Shown: positions 15,001 to 18,743, counted from the stretch's first letter. The stretch is DNA of 25,204 bases from JAGQUL01 sp038212015 (GCA_038212015.1 JBBQUY010000052.1:1-25204), one strand, 5' to 3'. Translations and numbers: made by a program. The notes: generated by a model from the sequence alone, not told the origin.

Positions 15001-16782
15001 TCACTGCTGTTCACGTCCGCCAACTGGAACGTGCCGGTCACGATCACCGTCACCGCGGTCGACGATCGCATCGCCGAGGGTTCGCCACACTTCGGTGCGC
15101 TCGTCACCACGGCGTCGAGCCAGGATACCGCGTACAACACGAGCGGCCCGCTGACGATCGCCACCGTCAACGTGTCGATTACCGACAACGACGCGCCTGG
15201 CATCGAGGTGCAGCACACCAACGGCGCGACGAACGTGTCCGAGGATGGCGCCACCGACACGTACCTGGTGCGGCTCAGGAGCGTCCCCGCCAACATCGTG
15301 ACGGTGCGCACGTTTGTCGACGCACAGGTGAAGACCTCGCCGCAGTCGGTGACGTTCGACAGTGCCAACTGGGATACCTGGCAGGCGGTGACGGTCATGG
15401 CGGTCGACGACGCGCGCGTCGAGGGCGATCATCAAGGCGTCGTGACCCACGTGGCCGACAGCATCGACCCGTTCTACATGGGCGTGAAGGGCGACGCGCT
15501 CACCGCGACGATCACCGACAACGATGCCGCAGGCGTGCAGGTCACGGCAGACGACGGCAGCGTCTACGTCAAGGAAGGCAAGCCCGGCACGTGCGACTTC
15601 GTGAACATCACGCTGACGGCGCAGCCGAGCAACCCGGTCACCGTGCGCATCTTCCCGGACGACACCCCTGACGTGATCGTGGCGCCGATCAATGGCGTGA
15701 CGTTCTCGCCGGATTCGTGGAACCAGCCGCAGCGCATCACGATCTGCGCGGTCGACGACAACGTCGCCGAGCCGAGCGAGATCAAGAACCTCGTCGTGCG
15801 CACCTTCAGCGACGACAAGTTCTTCAACGGCGGCACCTGGCCCGAGCTGACGGTGCGCATCGACGACAACGATGCTGCCGTCGTCACGCGCCACGAGCCG
15901 CACGACCAGCGCTACATCACCGTGAGCCGCAACGACCGCCTGACCGGCCGTTTCACGGTGCGCCTGTTCGACGCGCCGACCGCACCGGTGCGCGTCTACA
16001 TCAACTACCCTGTCCGGCCGCGCCAGGACCTCACGGGCACGGTCGATCACCGCAACAGGCAGACCAGGCGCAAGTTCCTGACGTTCACGAGTGCCAACTG
16101 GAACCGCCCGCAGAGCGTGCGCGTCTGGCACAAGCCGGGCTCGGGCGGCAAGGGCGTGACGATGCGCACGATCATGTTCCGCGTCCAGTCCAGGGACCGC
16201 CGCTACAACGGCATGCGCCCGCGTGGCATCAAGGTGCGCATCGTCGACAACAACCGAGTCGGTACGCGCTGGCGTGGCGGCCAGCAGCCGGGTGCTGGCA
16301 GCGCGGTGCGCAAGTCGAACGTGCCGCTCGTCGCCGCGCCGCTTCCCAAGGCAGCACCCGCGAGCGTCGCAGCGACACTGCCCCCGCCCGTTGCGGTCTG
16401 GGATCCGAAGCTGCTTGCCGGCGGCACGTTCGACCAGCCATGGGCAACGTACGAGAACGGCACCACTGCCAAGGGCGGCGCGATCAAGATCATCGGCGTC
16501 ATGAAGGGCTCCGAACAGGGCTTCGAGAACATCGACCACGCTGCGAAGCTGATTCGAACGACCCGTACCCGCGAAGGCGGCGGCTGGACGCGTGACACGC
16601 GTGCGATCGTGCTGCAGGGCAGCGATCACCGCTACTACGTCTACGAAGCCGTGCTCGCTGCACCGGGCGCCACCACCCCGCTCGACGGCGCGATCGCGGT
16701 CTACGTGTTCGGCATCAACTGGGCATCGTGGCGCGACGAGACCGCCGCCTGGCGCGCAGCGCCCGATACCGCGATCAGCTGA
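1..16782 (+). CDS. Giant Ig-like/Calx-beta-like repeat surface or secreted protein, 5'-partial
   Basis: One uninterrupted frame of 5593 codons ends at TGA 16780-16782. The frame is open at the window edge and starts inside a repeat, so the GTG at position 1 is not the true start and the signal peptide lies upstream. Residues 4 to about 4460 are a beta-rich array of three alternating domain types. Type A ends in CYxYxL..D.V.N and VDRT.PTG. Type B contains two Cys, W.C.WDT, YT(L/V), D.AGN and VDN..P. Type C has EGTNP.YQHA, W(F/Y)NP, FP.(L/I)G..W.P and D..GN. Residues 4460-5418 are eight Calx-beta-like repeats with NWN.PQ, AVDD and DDND motifs, followed by an Ala/Pro linker and an unrecognised C-terminal domain. 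I see no LPXTG motif, membrane segment or catalytic motif. The domains suggest an extracellular, Ca2+-stabilised adhesin or matrix protein, and its partner is unknown. Confidence is high that it is real and moderate for the role. Confidence 0.93.
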   Translation: MLADGTAPTGGSISYSALTTNGLLSSMITWSMPGDNAGGSGIRGHVLERDSAPLSNNLCGAYSGTWTQVGGPSPASGMQDSSMADQTCYRYRLVVTDRVGNVLELPGANEVKVDRTVPTGVIDVPIANALVSGNAVSVSGTADDVHTDVQGITLEWVGPSGGPTAACPPPAVTPVTGAWNCTWDTTSLDDGQYTLILTVTDLAGNQNSVTRTVTVDNDAPSIGPLAFIEGTNPGYQYASGTRMYFNSTYGGDFQVSVASMDGGTGVQHLLFPSAGGSWGTPTPATQPAGTPYNSTYTWIPGSPSGAPLTVTSVDNAGNSSTLNFEVVQDTTPALGGMVSYPDSWSAGSSQLVAFGTGTDAGAGVATWQLQRQEAALTAGNCGTYGGFNDVGPANPSGAFLNTGLNDATCYQWRLKVTDRVGNEALFGSSNAVKIDRSPPEGDILDTPLGPWSGTQTVDSTTTDVGSGVASATLSFTGPGGSGTICVETSAPSAFGCTWDTTTLTQDGLYTLTLVVRDRANNVNATAITRDVVVDNNGPDFDFLRFDEGAGANYQHIVLLPTPIMYVNPMAGASGAFNVVFTATDSGADMQRVDFPAIGANWTPAGGPDANTADAEFQFTYSFSAGNAEPLVQTATAWDLANNTSTANFEVRHDTGAPIGGTIDTPNVLTNSAGATITWTAATDSVTGMSRHRLQRRSATYSAGVCGTFGVWGDIGPLNPPASYSDSTVATGNCYQYQLLAWDNVDNRAIFSDADAIRIDATPPTGTIDPASPGANWAGTVTVQGTSADVGSGVVDIDLGWISPGTGTVASCQNMTSATWSCTLDTTTLADGDYIFALTVRDAAGNVNSAPITRTARIDNNGPTMTVNGWTEQTGIEYQYVDTLGAPKVLWVNPAQTGSAQLEISAFDTVAGMDYVRFPALGTGWNPATNTDNTSHPSPYFQTYSFSPGAVAGIHTASSRDLAGNQSTGDFEVKLDSAPPVNGSVVYADGFTSAASQSITLNIGDDGSGAGMDSHRLIRTEAAMTSGVCGAVYGNAVQLGGTSPGSPYADNGTAEGMCYRYRLVTVDRVGNEATWQSSNEIKVDRTRPTGTVDPAVPGAYVSDTVTFQGTSSDGASGSGVSQVRVSYTGPGAVPDCINPAPSFTPTWSCTIDTNTMTDGFYTITLVVTDRAGNTSVPVTRTVTVDNLPPAVTFNSWIEQTNDQYTHPNANRMFVKTNAAVGAIFQLRVNATDPSGMASVNFPALGAGWTPAGAQALTGTSPFTATYEYAPGATSPGAQNVLGIDNAGNSATMPFEVIEDNAATTGSTISYVTQVTNAASIPITFNVGSDGAGSGIAAHQIQRRSASFDGTSCTLPYGAWGNVGTTSETSPFNDVNPPDGFCYQYQIVVTDNVSNVETVFSTNEVRVDRTAPTGTLNALPAWIGGTFNVTGTHADASSGVKDFDVTFSDTANGTICDLDTQASPFSCSWDTTAPAPNAAPDGPYTVTLVIRDNAGNTSAPITRTVGVDNGLPTIINPTWTEGTNPLNQHAAGPKLWFNPTLTGNAVLTVTANDGAGSGIAGVDFPALGSNWSPTLTSTATSPPYSVQYDFGTTAATNLGAVATARDNVGNSATRAFQVEADGAAPTGSTLTYGTAAYQKDTTASVAFVLGSDGAGSGIGRHQLQRQRTTLADGECAAGGWTALANVGVLSQAPPFEDSGLVDGYCYRYALLVWDNVNNRETITPTTEIRVDTTPPTGAIDALPAYVSGTFNVTGSYEDAGSTLDFYRVTFSGPQNGTICGPTPIGGVAPFPATGTFSCPWSVGGLPEGLYTVTLELRDRATNDNAPVITRTVTIDSSDPDVQFAQFVEGLSPLSQHAIGSTMYYNPTDSGDFRLQVTATDAGSGVANVTFPTIGTGWTPGAPVVDTIAAPYEATYGWTATSAATVGPFNAVGYDNVGNDDTAQFNVVADSTPPTGSWILYDDEITNAASINMTFNVGTDAQSQVREHAIQRRSTAYLADGTCDPGWGVWSTIATSPGLTSPFQDATTVDGRCYQYRLDVQDNVSNHEFADPGMTVRIDRTAPLGDFDPVPAFVSGTHTLTGWHSDNASGVKEFDVYVGPLATATYICTASTDPDWDCDWATLGSFGDGPYTLTFVVRDNAGNESAPATATTIVDNALPIIDGVTWAPVGPGTYQYADGTRLWFNPLYSGTARLSVAAHDDGSGVASAAFPDLDGAGSTLWTPAGSLDSSPPSPFTANYTWAVGATTNDTPVAIVSDFVGNTRTAAFSVRADGDAPTMSSVGYANGYQDELETDVTFARGGDGAGSGIARHQLQRASSLLVNGVCDPIGTFADLGPANASSPYTDATLVDGYCYQYRLRVTDRVGNVEHAVDPAIVMVDDTDPVGTIDAVPAYVSDSASITGTHSDAGSGVASFTVTYTKTIGGDTGHVCDEPTDTQASPWTCLWDTAAAAGDGEYTLEIIVTDNAGNVSAPFTTTTIIDNTNPSIAFKAFVEQTNPQFQHADNPSGRLWFNPAQSGSFGLQMTAADSGSGVNRVEFPPLGTSWTPTTIASDASGTGAAPATYDTTYAWTNAPVPTEPGLMSATAFDNVAKFSTAGFRVIADSAAPTGSSVSVTVPASGYTNAPASDITFTLGADNLGGSGLDTWRLQRQTGTLVAGGCTWSGTWSNIGGPNPTIGTAFIDNTIADQSCYQYQLLVNDRVANRETVVASEILKVDRTAPYGAITGPAGPYVTGTINVDGTHGDDHSGVEAFTLDYVGPGGPGSVTCASPQGPGTWTCPLDVTTLAQGPYDFTITVTDLAGNTYTSAAHPLVVDWSPPVIDFVEYAEHPLGAQFLHAIASTMYYNPAATGTPRFNLRMTATDAGSGVDRVDFPALGTNWTPASVTADPSGIGVPPIYEVEYGFTGTPAVPTAPAQAVAHDRVGLFSSRDFSVVPDADGPIGGGINYAGSTPATNATSFDIGFTQPTDGLSGVKTVQVQRQSTPYTGGACDGASWSPFTDLGPANPPVGMPVTDSALTDGFCYRYQLLATDNVNNARAFTSTNEIRIDRTLPTGTIDTFTMVAPTGTIPAVDGAYVGGIVDVDGTAYDANSGLTTVGLFAVPQGPPVGAEATIVDPVPVGPDPWSGDWDTEATADGTYELRAKVRDAAGNVATITRMVIVDNTDPAATLLPFIEGANPQYQHGVGSTMWYNPTQSGSFRTMVDATDSPGSGMDQVDFPAIGAGWNPGALYSDQSPPTPYEAVYEWTAASAAPVGPFNAVAYDLAGNFRNVPFDVKPDTQAPDPRTISYPGSWSNSLSLTVGFTLATDPSPGSGINRTQVERRAAPLANDTCGAYSATWAVVTTILAPSTATSATDTSLVTDRCYQYRLATFDNVDNVSYAYSTGPIERKVDNVLPTGAIDPAIPATFLSNTVTLQGTASDTTTGVRRIDVTYDDGDGHTGAACPAQTAPADTISPNWTCTWSTNNPLVTPDGDYVVTLTVTDYAGNVFVAPTRTFTIDNTPPVIDDLDIVEGANPQNQHVTPDGRTLFFNPTLTGGFSIDVLAHDDGTGMAKVDFPDLDGGASGFWTPDSVFAQPLGNPYSTSYAWQANATSVTGLEVRAFDIAGASSTMPFTITADDTAPVNGSIAVTNPAGGGWLRGPDVELTFGLGDDGSGSGIGSWRIEKRESTITGATCDMAWGSWTLVAADPIAPTLLDSTTLDNRCYEYQLVQVDNVTNASSIVAAEVVLVDRTAPTGTIDTPAATPPTTYISGTVNPDGTAADAESGVAKVDVRALGMPSPDICLNPNTSPATPAASTAWGQTDPGDCTWDTTAGTGDGPYVLELTVEDMAGNVGVITKNVFVDNTAPNATFTRFVKGTNPTYQHIDGSNPTVMWVNTSAFRNGGFTVEVTAEDGTGAGVRQVDFPAHGAGWSRAPMSGIDTTAVPTNTYSMDYSWAAAAAEPNTQTFTATDRVTPVGNVSNPVPYTVRTDVTGPTGGSVNYGALPGENWYRQSSTTITFATGSDTKDGTAPGSGVRSTLLQRQQTSLAGGSCGAVWSGWSTLNAGAPVLLGNGTGTFEDLTLFDGLCYRYQVVVTDNVDNATTIANATGNILKVDATPPQGTIDPSPVGPLRGFIGGPAPSDAPAFFGTSFDAASGVDSITVSVDDQNGFVISNLCTKIDPTDPVNPWTCAWDTLTTGVAGAPVPDGEYVISLLVRDKAGNQTTPGTITRTVIIDNTVPQMQLNAVVEGTNPGGQYADIANRTLWYNSLQSGDFRIDFRVQDEPAGVQNVVFPDLDGAGGNIWNAPSGYTVSAPVTAGGSIYGLTYTWGVGAVEPLTQTALARDWAGNVNATDGTFIVRDDTAAPTGTSVSHPAGYVLPGALQVTWDAGTDNGSTGTAVGIDPTRTRIERRQIDVFADGVAQPSCTGGSWSGWTTVVTNPATTFPLPSTWLDTSATAGTTADGICYQYRIFATDRVGNSVLVSPAPVVSTIVAEPDVIVTPDACVGGLAEAGGTCTIKVRLATAPAPDATVTLSGGTQVLVDGAATSALTFTGSDWWVERTVVVRAVDDFIQELDPHDGIVTVAVTSTDPVYNGFSVPSETYQIDDNDTAGVQVTAVGPGLVTDVTEGGPNDQVRVVLTSQPTGNVIVTGAVGAGAAPAGSPDAVFASTLTFTPATWNVPQFFTINAIDDSFDEPDPETNPLSYAVTSSDGFYQGITAAATPGATSVTVHDNDVSAFVVSNSGPFTVTEGGASQSFTIALATIPTADVTITLANTTGEAIANPATLTFTMSNWNTPQTVTISAIDDNIDENDGDVDQITTTVTSADPAYDNRLLPDPADVFNVTVNDNDTAGVISTSTPVEIAAEGGANATWKLRLRSQPTDTVTIELATVGADIAIAQPASGILIFTPGNWNVDQDVAISAVDDPFAEAAPPADNVGTVRYTITSTDPNYDARNIADVPIEVIDNEQAGVALTKTDLLAEEGGRTDFYNVVLTSQPFNDVTIVISGDADVQPSATQDFDTAPGTVSLLFTSANWNVPVTITVTAVDDRIAEGSPHFGALVTTASSQDTAYNTSGPLTIATVNVSITDNDAPGIEVQHTNGATNVSEDGATDTYLVRLRSVPANIVTVRTFVDAQVKTSPQSVTFDSANWDTWQAVTVMAVDDARVEGDHQGVVTHVADSIDPFYMGVKGDALTATITDNDAAGVQVTADDGSVYVKEGKPGTCDFVNITLTAQPSNPVTVRIFPDDTPDVIVAPINGVTFSPDSWNQPQRITICAVDDNVAEPSEIKNLVVRTFSDDKFFNGGTWPELTVRIDDNDAAVVTRHEPHDQRYITVSRNDRLTGRFTVRLFDAPTAPVRVYINYPVRPRQDLTGTVDHRNRQTRRKFLTFTSANWNRPQSVRVWHKPGSGGKGVTMRTIMFRVQSRDRRYNGMRPRGIKVRIVDNNRVGTRWRGGQQPGAGSAVRKSNVPLVAAPLPKAAPASVAATLPPPVAVWDPKLLAGGTFDQPWATYENGTTAKGGAIKIIGVMKGSEQGFENIDHAAKLIRTTRTREGGGWTRDTRAIVLQGSDHRYYVYEAVLAAPGATTPLDGAIAVYVFGINWASWRDETAAWRAAPDTAIS
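10..13380 (+). repeat. Array of 13 complete A-B-C domain units plus a 14th A domain
   Basis: These are coding repeats inside the giant gene. Taking the conserved Asp that opens each A domain, units begin at 10, 985, 1957, 2923, 3892, 4855, 5839, 6805, 7795, 8791, 9814, 10837 and 11890, with the lone final A at 13003. The period is therefore 963-1113 bp (321-371 residues), made of three roughly 100-residue beta-sandwich-like domains. A carries a Cys pair (GxC... and CYxY) in all 14 copies. B carries a Cys pair in 12 of 13 copies. C is free of Cys in the copies read. The units are clearly homologous in protein but diverged in DNA, so this is an old expansion. The Ig-like assignment comes from the D..GN and VDN..P linker motifs, not from a profile search. 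Confidence 0.88.
13390..16254 (+). repeat. Eight tandem Calx-beta-like repeats
   Basis: The repeats run approximately 13390-13746, 13747-14121, 14122-14469, 14470-14823, 14824-15192, 15193-15525, 15526-15873 and 15874-16254. Most follow one scheme: (A)GV.V, an acidic EGG or EDG, Y.V.L.S.P, LTFT..NWN.PQ.V.(I/V).AVDD, S.D..Y, and a closing DND. The acidic AVDD and DND clusters are typical of calcium-binding Calx-beta-type domains of bacterial surface proteins, so Ca2+ rigidification is likely but inferred. Repeats 1 and 7 each contain a Cys pair. The eighth repeat keeps the fold signatures (FTSANWN.PQ, Y.G, DN) but loses AVDD and is strongly basic. Confidence 0.82.
16255..16779 (+). other. Ala/Pro linker and unrecognised C-terminal domain of the giant protein
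   Basis: After the last repeat there is a low-complexity linker of about 47 residues rich in Ala, Pro, Gly and Val (16255-16395). A compact segment of about 128 residues (16396-16779) follows. It opens with VAVWDPKLLAGG and contains several aromatic beta-strand-like stretches (GAIKIIGV, HRYYVYEAVL, GAIAVYVFGINWASW). I recognise no family. It lacks a sortase motif, a hydrophobic anchor with positive tail, and cysteines. Its place at the extreme C terminus suggests an anchoring, secretion or ligand-binding role, but nothing in the sequence decides between these. Confidence 0.6.
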
Positions 16783-16807
16783 CCCGCCTCGCCTGGTTCC
16801 GATGTGG

Positions 16808-16850
16808 GTGGTTGTCCCGCCTACGCTCTGATCGCAGCCGCCGCAACCAG
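16808..16850. repeat. 43-bp double-stem palindrome, copy 1 (degenerate)
   Basis: This is the most diverged of six intergenic copies sharing the scheme GTGGTTG / N4 / 9-nt arm / N3 loop / 9-nt arm / N4 / CAACCAC. The outer arms GTGGTTG and CAACCAG pair at six of seven positions. The inner arms (GCCTACGCT and ATCGCAGCC) pair only partly. It lies 26 nt after the stop codon of the giant gene. Confidence 0.6.
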
Positions 16851-16864
16851 CACGCGCCGCGCGG

Positions 16865-16917
16865 CCTGCCTGCCCGCCCGTCTGCCTGCCTGCCTGCCCG
16901 CCCGTGCGTGCGTGCGT
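16865..16917. repeat. Period-4 simple sequence tract (TGCC)n/(TGCG)n
   Basis: Between palindrome copies 1 and 2 the sequence is an imperfect tetranucleotide run, mainly TGCC and CGCC/CGTC variants, passing into three TGCG units. The tract is about 50 bp and non-coding. Such tracts can slip during replication, and it sits just downstream of the giant gene rather than in a promoter. Confidence 0.7.
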
Positions 16918-16958
16918 GGTCGTTCTGACTGCGATGTAATCGCAGTCCGTGCAACCAC
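16916..16958. repeat. 43-bp double-stem palindrome, copy 2
   Basis: This is a near-ideal copy. The outer arms GTGGTCG and CAACCAC pair at six of seven positions. After a 4-nt internal loop come perfect 9-bp inner arms, GACTGCGAT and ATCGCAGTC, closed by a GTA triloop. It ends 19 nt before copy 3. Confidence 0.85.
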
Positions 16959-16977
16959 CCAGCCGTCCAACCGGCAT

Positions 16978-17020
16978 GTGGTTGTCCCTGCAGCGATTTG
17001 GTCGCAGTGAAGGTGACCAC
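16978..17020. repeat. 43-bp double-stem palindrome, copy 3
   Basis: It has the same 7-4-9-3-9-4-7 layout. The outer arms GTGGTTG and TGACCAC pair with two wobbles. The inner arms TGCAGCGAT and GTCGCAGTG pair with one mismatch and three wobbles around a TTG loop. It starts 62 bp after the start of copy 2. From 17021 to 17154 I see no further structure or gene. Confidence 0.75.
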
Positions 17021-17154
17021 ACCGACGGTGCGGGCACCACACGACGCCCGGATGCACGGTGGCGCAGAGAATCCTGACGATCCGCGACGAAATCGGCACA
17101 CATCGGTGACGATGCGCGCGCATGTCGTGCGGATCGGTGCTCGATCATCTGCAC

Positions 17155-18075
17155 ATGCCACCAGTGCTGATCGCCCAGTCGCTTGACTCCCGGATCGCGG
17201 ATGTCACCACCGTCCAGTACGGCGTGATTCACGTGCGGCAGCTGCTCGCGGTGGGCTTGTCGCACGGTCAGATCGCAACCCGCGTCAAGAACGGACGACT
17301 CGTCCGAATCCATCACGGCGTGTACGCGATCGCCGGCATGCCGCTCACCGATCGAGGTCGGATGATGGCCGCAGTCCTTGCGGGCAACGAAGGTACGGTG
17401 CTCTTCGGCGCCAGCGCACTCGCGAACTTCAATGTGCTCAAGCAGATGCCCGCGGTGATCGACATCGTGTCCCCCGGCACGACGCCGAAGATCGAGGGCG
17501 TGCGAACCCACCGCAGCCGATGGTTCCCGGAATCCCAGCGAACACAGTACGCAGGGATCGCCACGTCGAACCCGTCACGCGCCTTCGTGGACTACGCATA
17601 CGAATCGAACGTGTACGACCTCGCGGGAGTGCTACACGAGCTCGATCATCTGCGCAGGCTCGACATCGACGCGATCGCAGCGTACGCGCAGCGGCTCGAG
17701 CATCGGCGCGGCACCACCGACATCGACTTGGCGATCGAGCACTACGCGGCCGGAAGCCGCGGCGCCTACTCGGACCCTGAGCGATTCATGCTGCTCGCGA
17801 TCCGCGCCGCGGGGCTCCCCCTCCCCATCGCGAACCTGCCACTCGACACGCCACGAGGCCGCTTCGTCATGGACGCGTACTGGCCCGGTCATCACTGCGC
17901 CTACGAGCTCGACTGGCGACAGGATCACGCCAGACCGTCGACGAGGGCCCGCGACAAAGCGCGCGAGGCTGCGTACGAAGACGCGCGGATCCCGTTCATC
18001 CGTATCGACATCGACGTCATGTACGCCGATGTCGATCGACAGGTCGCTCGCGTGGCGACACTGCTCGGCCTATGA
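17155..18075 (+). CDS. AbiEi-like N-terminal domain / DUF559 (PD-(D/E)XK-like) protein
   Basis: A 306-residue protein if started at ATG 17155. ATG 17122 is in frame and would add 11 residues; neither has a clear Shine-Dalgarno. Residues about 10-50 form the winged-helix type N terminus of AbiEi-like proteins (QYGVIHVRQLLAVGLS, then GRLVRIHHGVYAIAG). The middle carries GVRTHRS and a NPSRAFVDYA segment. The C-terminal 95 residues match the DUF559/Vsr-like nuclease fold: ERFMLLAIRAAGLPLP, then MDAYWPG, YELDW and RARDKAREAAYE, giving the Asp and ExD acidic residues expected of this fold. No AbiEii toxin gene is adjacent. The following gene starts 7 nt after the stop, so the two are probably co-transcribed. 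The family is frequent in actinobacteria and its function is mostly unproven; defence or DNA repair is inference. Confidence 0.85.
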   Translation: MPPVLIAQSLDSRIADVTTVQYGVIHVRQLLAVGLSHGQIATRVKNGRLVRIHHGVYAIAGMPLTDRGRMMAAVLAGNEGTVLFGASALANFNVLKQMPAVIDIVSPGTTPKIEGVRTHRSRWFPESQRTQYAGIATSNPSRAFVDYAYESNVYDLAGVLHELDHLRRLDIDAIAAYAQRLEHRRGTTDIDLAIEHYAAGSRGAYSDPERFMLLAIRAAGLPLPIANLPLDTPRGRFVMDAYWPGHHCAYELDWRQDHARPSTRARDKAREAAYEDARIPFIRIDIDVMYADVDRQVARVATLLGL

Positions 18076-18082
18076 TCCATCC

Positions 18083-18466
18083 ATGAGCGCGTTCAACGGC
18101 CTCGACCACGTCCAGGTGTGCTGCCCTCGCGGCGGCGAAGCCGACGCGCGTGCCTTCTATGGCGGGGTGCTCGGGCTGGCCGAAGTGTCAAAGCCCCCGG
18201 AGCTGGCACATCGGGGTGGGTGCTGGTTCAGCATCGGCGCTGGCCAGGGCCTGCACATCGGCGTGCTCGAACCATTTGCAGCGTCAGCCAAGGCGCATCC
18301 CGCGCTTCGCGTTCGCGACGTCGGCTCGCTCCAGGCACTCGTCGATCGCATCACCGGGGCGGGACACGCCGTCGAGTGGGCCGAGGTGCCGATCGCCCAG
18401 GCCAGATGCAAGGTGACGGATCCGTTCGGCAACCTCGTCGAGCTGCTCGTCGGCACCACCGGCTGA
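18083..18466 (+). CDS. VOC-fold (glyoxalase/bleomycin-resistance-like) protein
   Basis: A 127-residue, single-domain protein. It opens with GLDHVQVCCP, whose His9 is at the usual first metal-ligand position of the vicinal oxygen chelate fold. The paired beta-alpha-beta-beta-beta modules include AFYGGVLGL, GLHIGVLEP, LRVRDVGSLQALVDRI and a closing DPFGNLVELL, with the Glu typical of the last metal ligand. I chose ATG 18083 because the family N terminus begins there; an upstream in-frame ATG at 18029 would overlap the preceding gene. The 7-nt gap to the AbiEi-like gene suggests one transcript. The substrate cannot be read from the sequence; such small VOC proteins can be isomerases, lyases, dioxygenases or binding proteins. 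Three palindromes follow 9 nt after the stop. Confidence 0.9.
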   Translation: MSAFNGLDHVQVCCPRGGEADARAFYGGVLGLAEVSKPPELAHRGGCWFSIGAGQGLHIGVLEPFAASAKAHPALRVRDVGSLQALVDRITGAGHAVEWAEVPIAQARCKVTDPFGNLVELLVGTTG

Positions 18467-18475
18467 CCGCCGCAG

Positions 18476-18518
18476 CTGGTCGCCCGGACTGCGAGCAGAT
18501 CGCAGCAGGAACAACCAC
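18476..18518. repeat. 43-bp double-stem palindrome, copy 4
   Basis: The arms are CTGGTCG and CAACCAC (two mismatches) outside, and GACTGCGAG and ATCGCAGCA inside (six of nine pairs), around a CAG loop. It is the first of three copies after the VOC gene, and its offset to the next copy is exactly 62 bp, the same as between copies 2 and 3. Confidence 0.75.
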
Positions 18519-18537
18519 ACACCGTCGACTCAGCTGG

Positions 18538-18580
18538 GTGGTTGCACGGACTGCGATTTCATCGCAGTCAGAACGACCAC
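18538..18580. repeat. 43-bp double-stem palindrome, copy 5
   Basis: This is the best-paired copy. The outer arms GTGGTTG and CGACCAC pair with one wobble, and the inner 9-bp arms GACTGCGAT and ATCGCAGTC are perfect around a TTC loop. Compared with copy 2 the apical and internal loops differ while the arms are kept, as expected if the paired structure or the dyad is what is conserved. Confidence 0.87.
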
Positions 18581-18609
18581 ACACCGGTTCCCTGGCAGGT
18601 TCGAAGCCA

Positions 18610-18652
18610 GTGGTTGCGACGACTGCGATCAGATCGCCGCGAGGACAACCAC
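18610..18652. repeat. 43-bp double-stem palindrome, copy 6
   Basis: The outer arms GTGGTTG and CAACCAC are perfect. The inner arms GACTGCGAT and ATCGCCGCG pair at six of nine positions around a CAG loop. It starts 72 bp after copy 5, where the spacer is 29 nt instead of 19. Confidence 0.78.
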
Positions 18653-18709
18653 CCACCAGCGTGGCGCCTGTCGAGGGTGTGCGGCGAGGGCCGCTCCCCC
18701 GAGACCACG

Positions 18710-18743
18710 ACGGCCCGGAGCCGCTGTCTGCGGTCCGGGCCGT
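18710..18743. terminator. Strong perfect hairpin between convergent genes, possible terminator
   Basis: A 10-bp GC-rich stem (ACGGCCCGGA with TCCGGGCCGT) continues, after a single bulged G, into a 4-bp stem (CCGC with GCGG) and a TGTCT loop. It lies between the convergent VOC and fliW genes. Neither strand has a clear T-tract, so intrinsic termination is uncertain. It is unrelated in sequence to the 43-bp palindromes. Confidence 0.45.

Noticed and set aside
16783..17154. tRNA, small RNA gene or small ORF after the giant gene
   Set aside because: No cloverleaf, promoter or coding pattern was found; the space is explained by palindromes and a tetranucleotide tract.
1309..17511. Long antisense and alternate-frame ORFs (for example 1309-2862, 7735-9531, 9910-11703 and 15001-17511 on the minus strand)
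   Set aside because: They are shadows of GC-rich coding sequence: low-complexity Arg/Gly/Ala/Val translations with no domain motifs, lying opposite the strongly conserved repeats.
16808..18652. CRISPR array
   Set aside because: Only six diverged palindromic copies in two clusters, with 19-65 bp irregular spacers, interrupted by two genes and without cas genes. The arms, not the whole repeat, are conserved.
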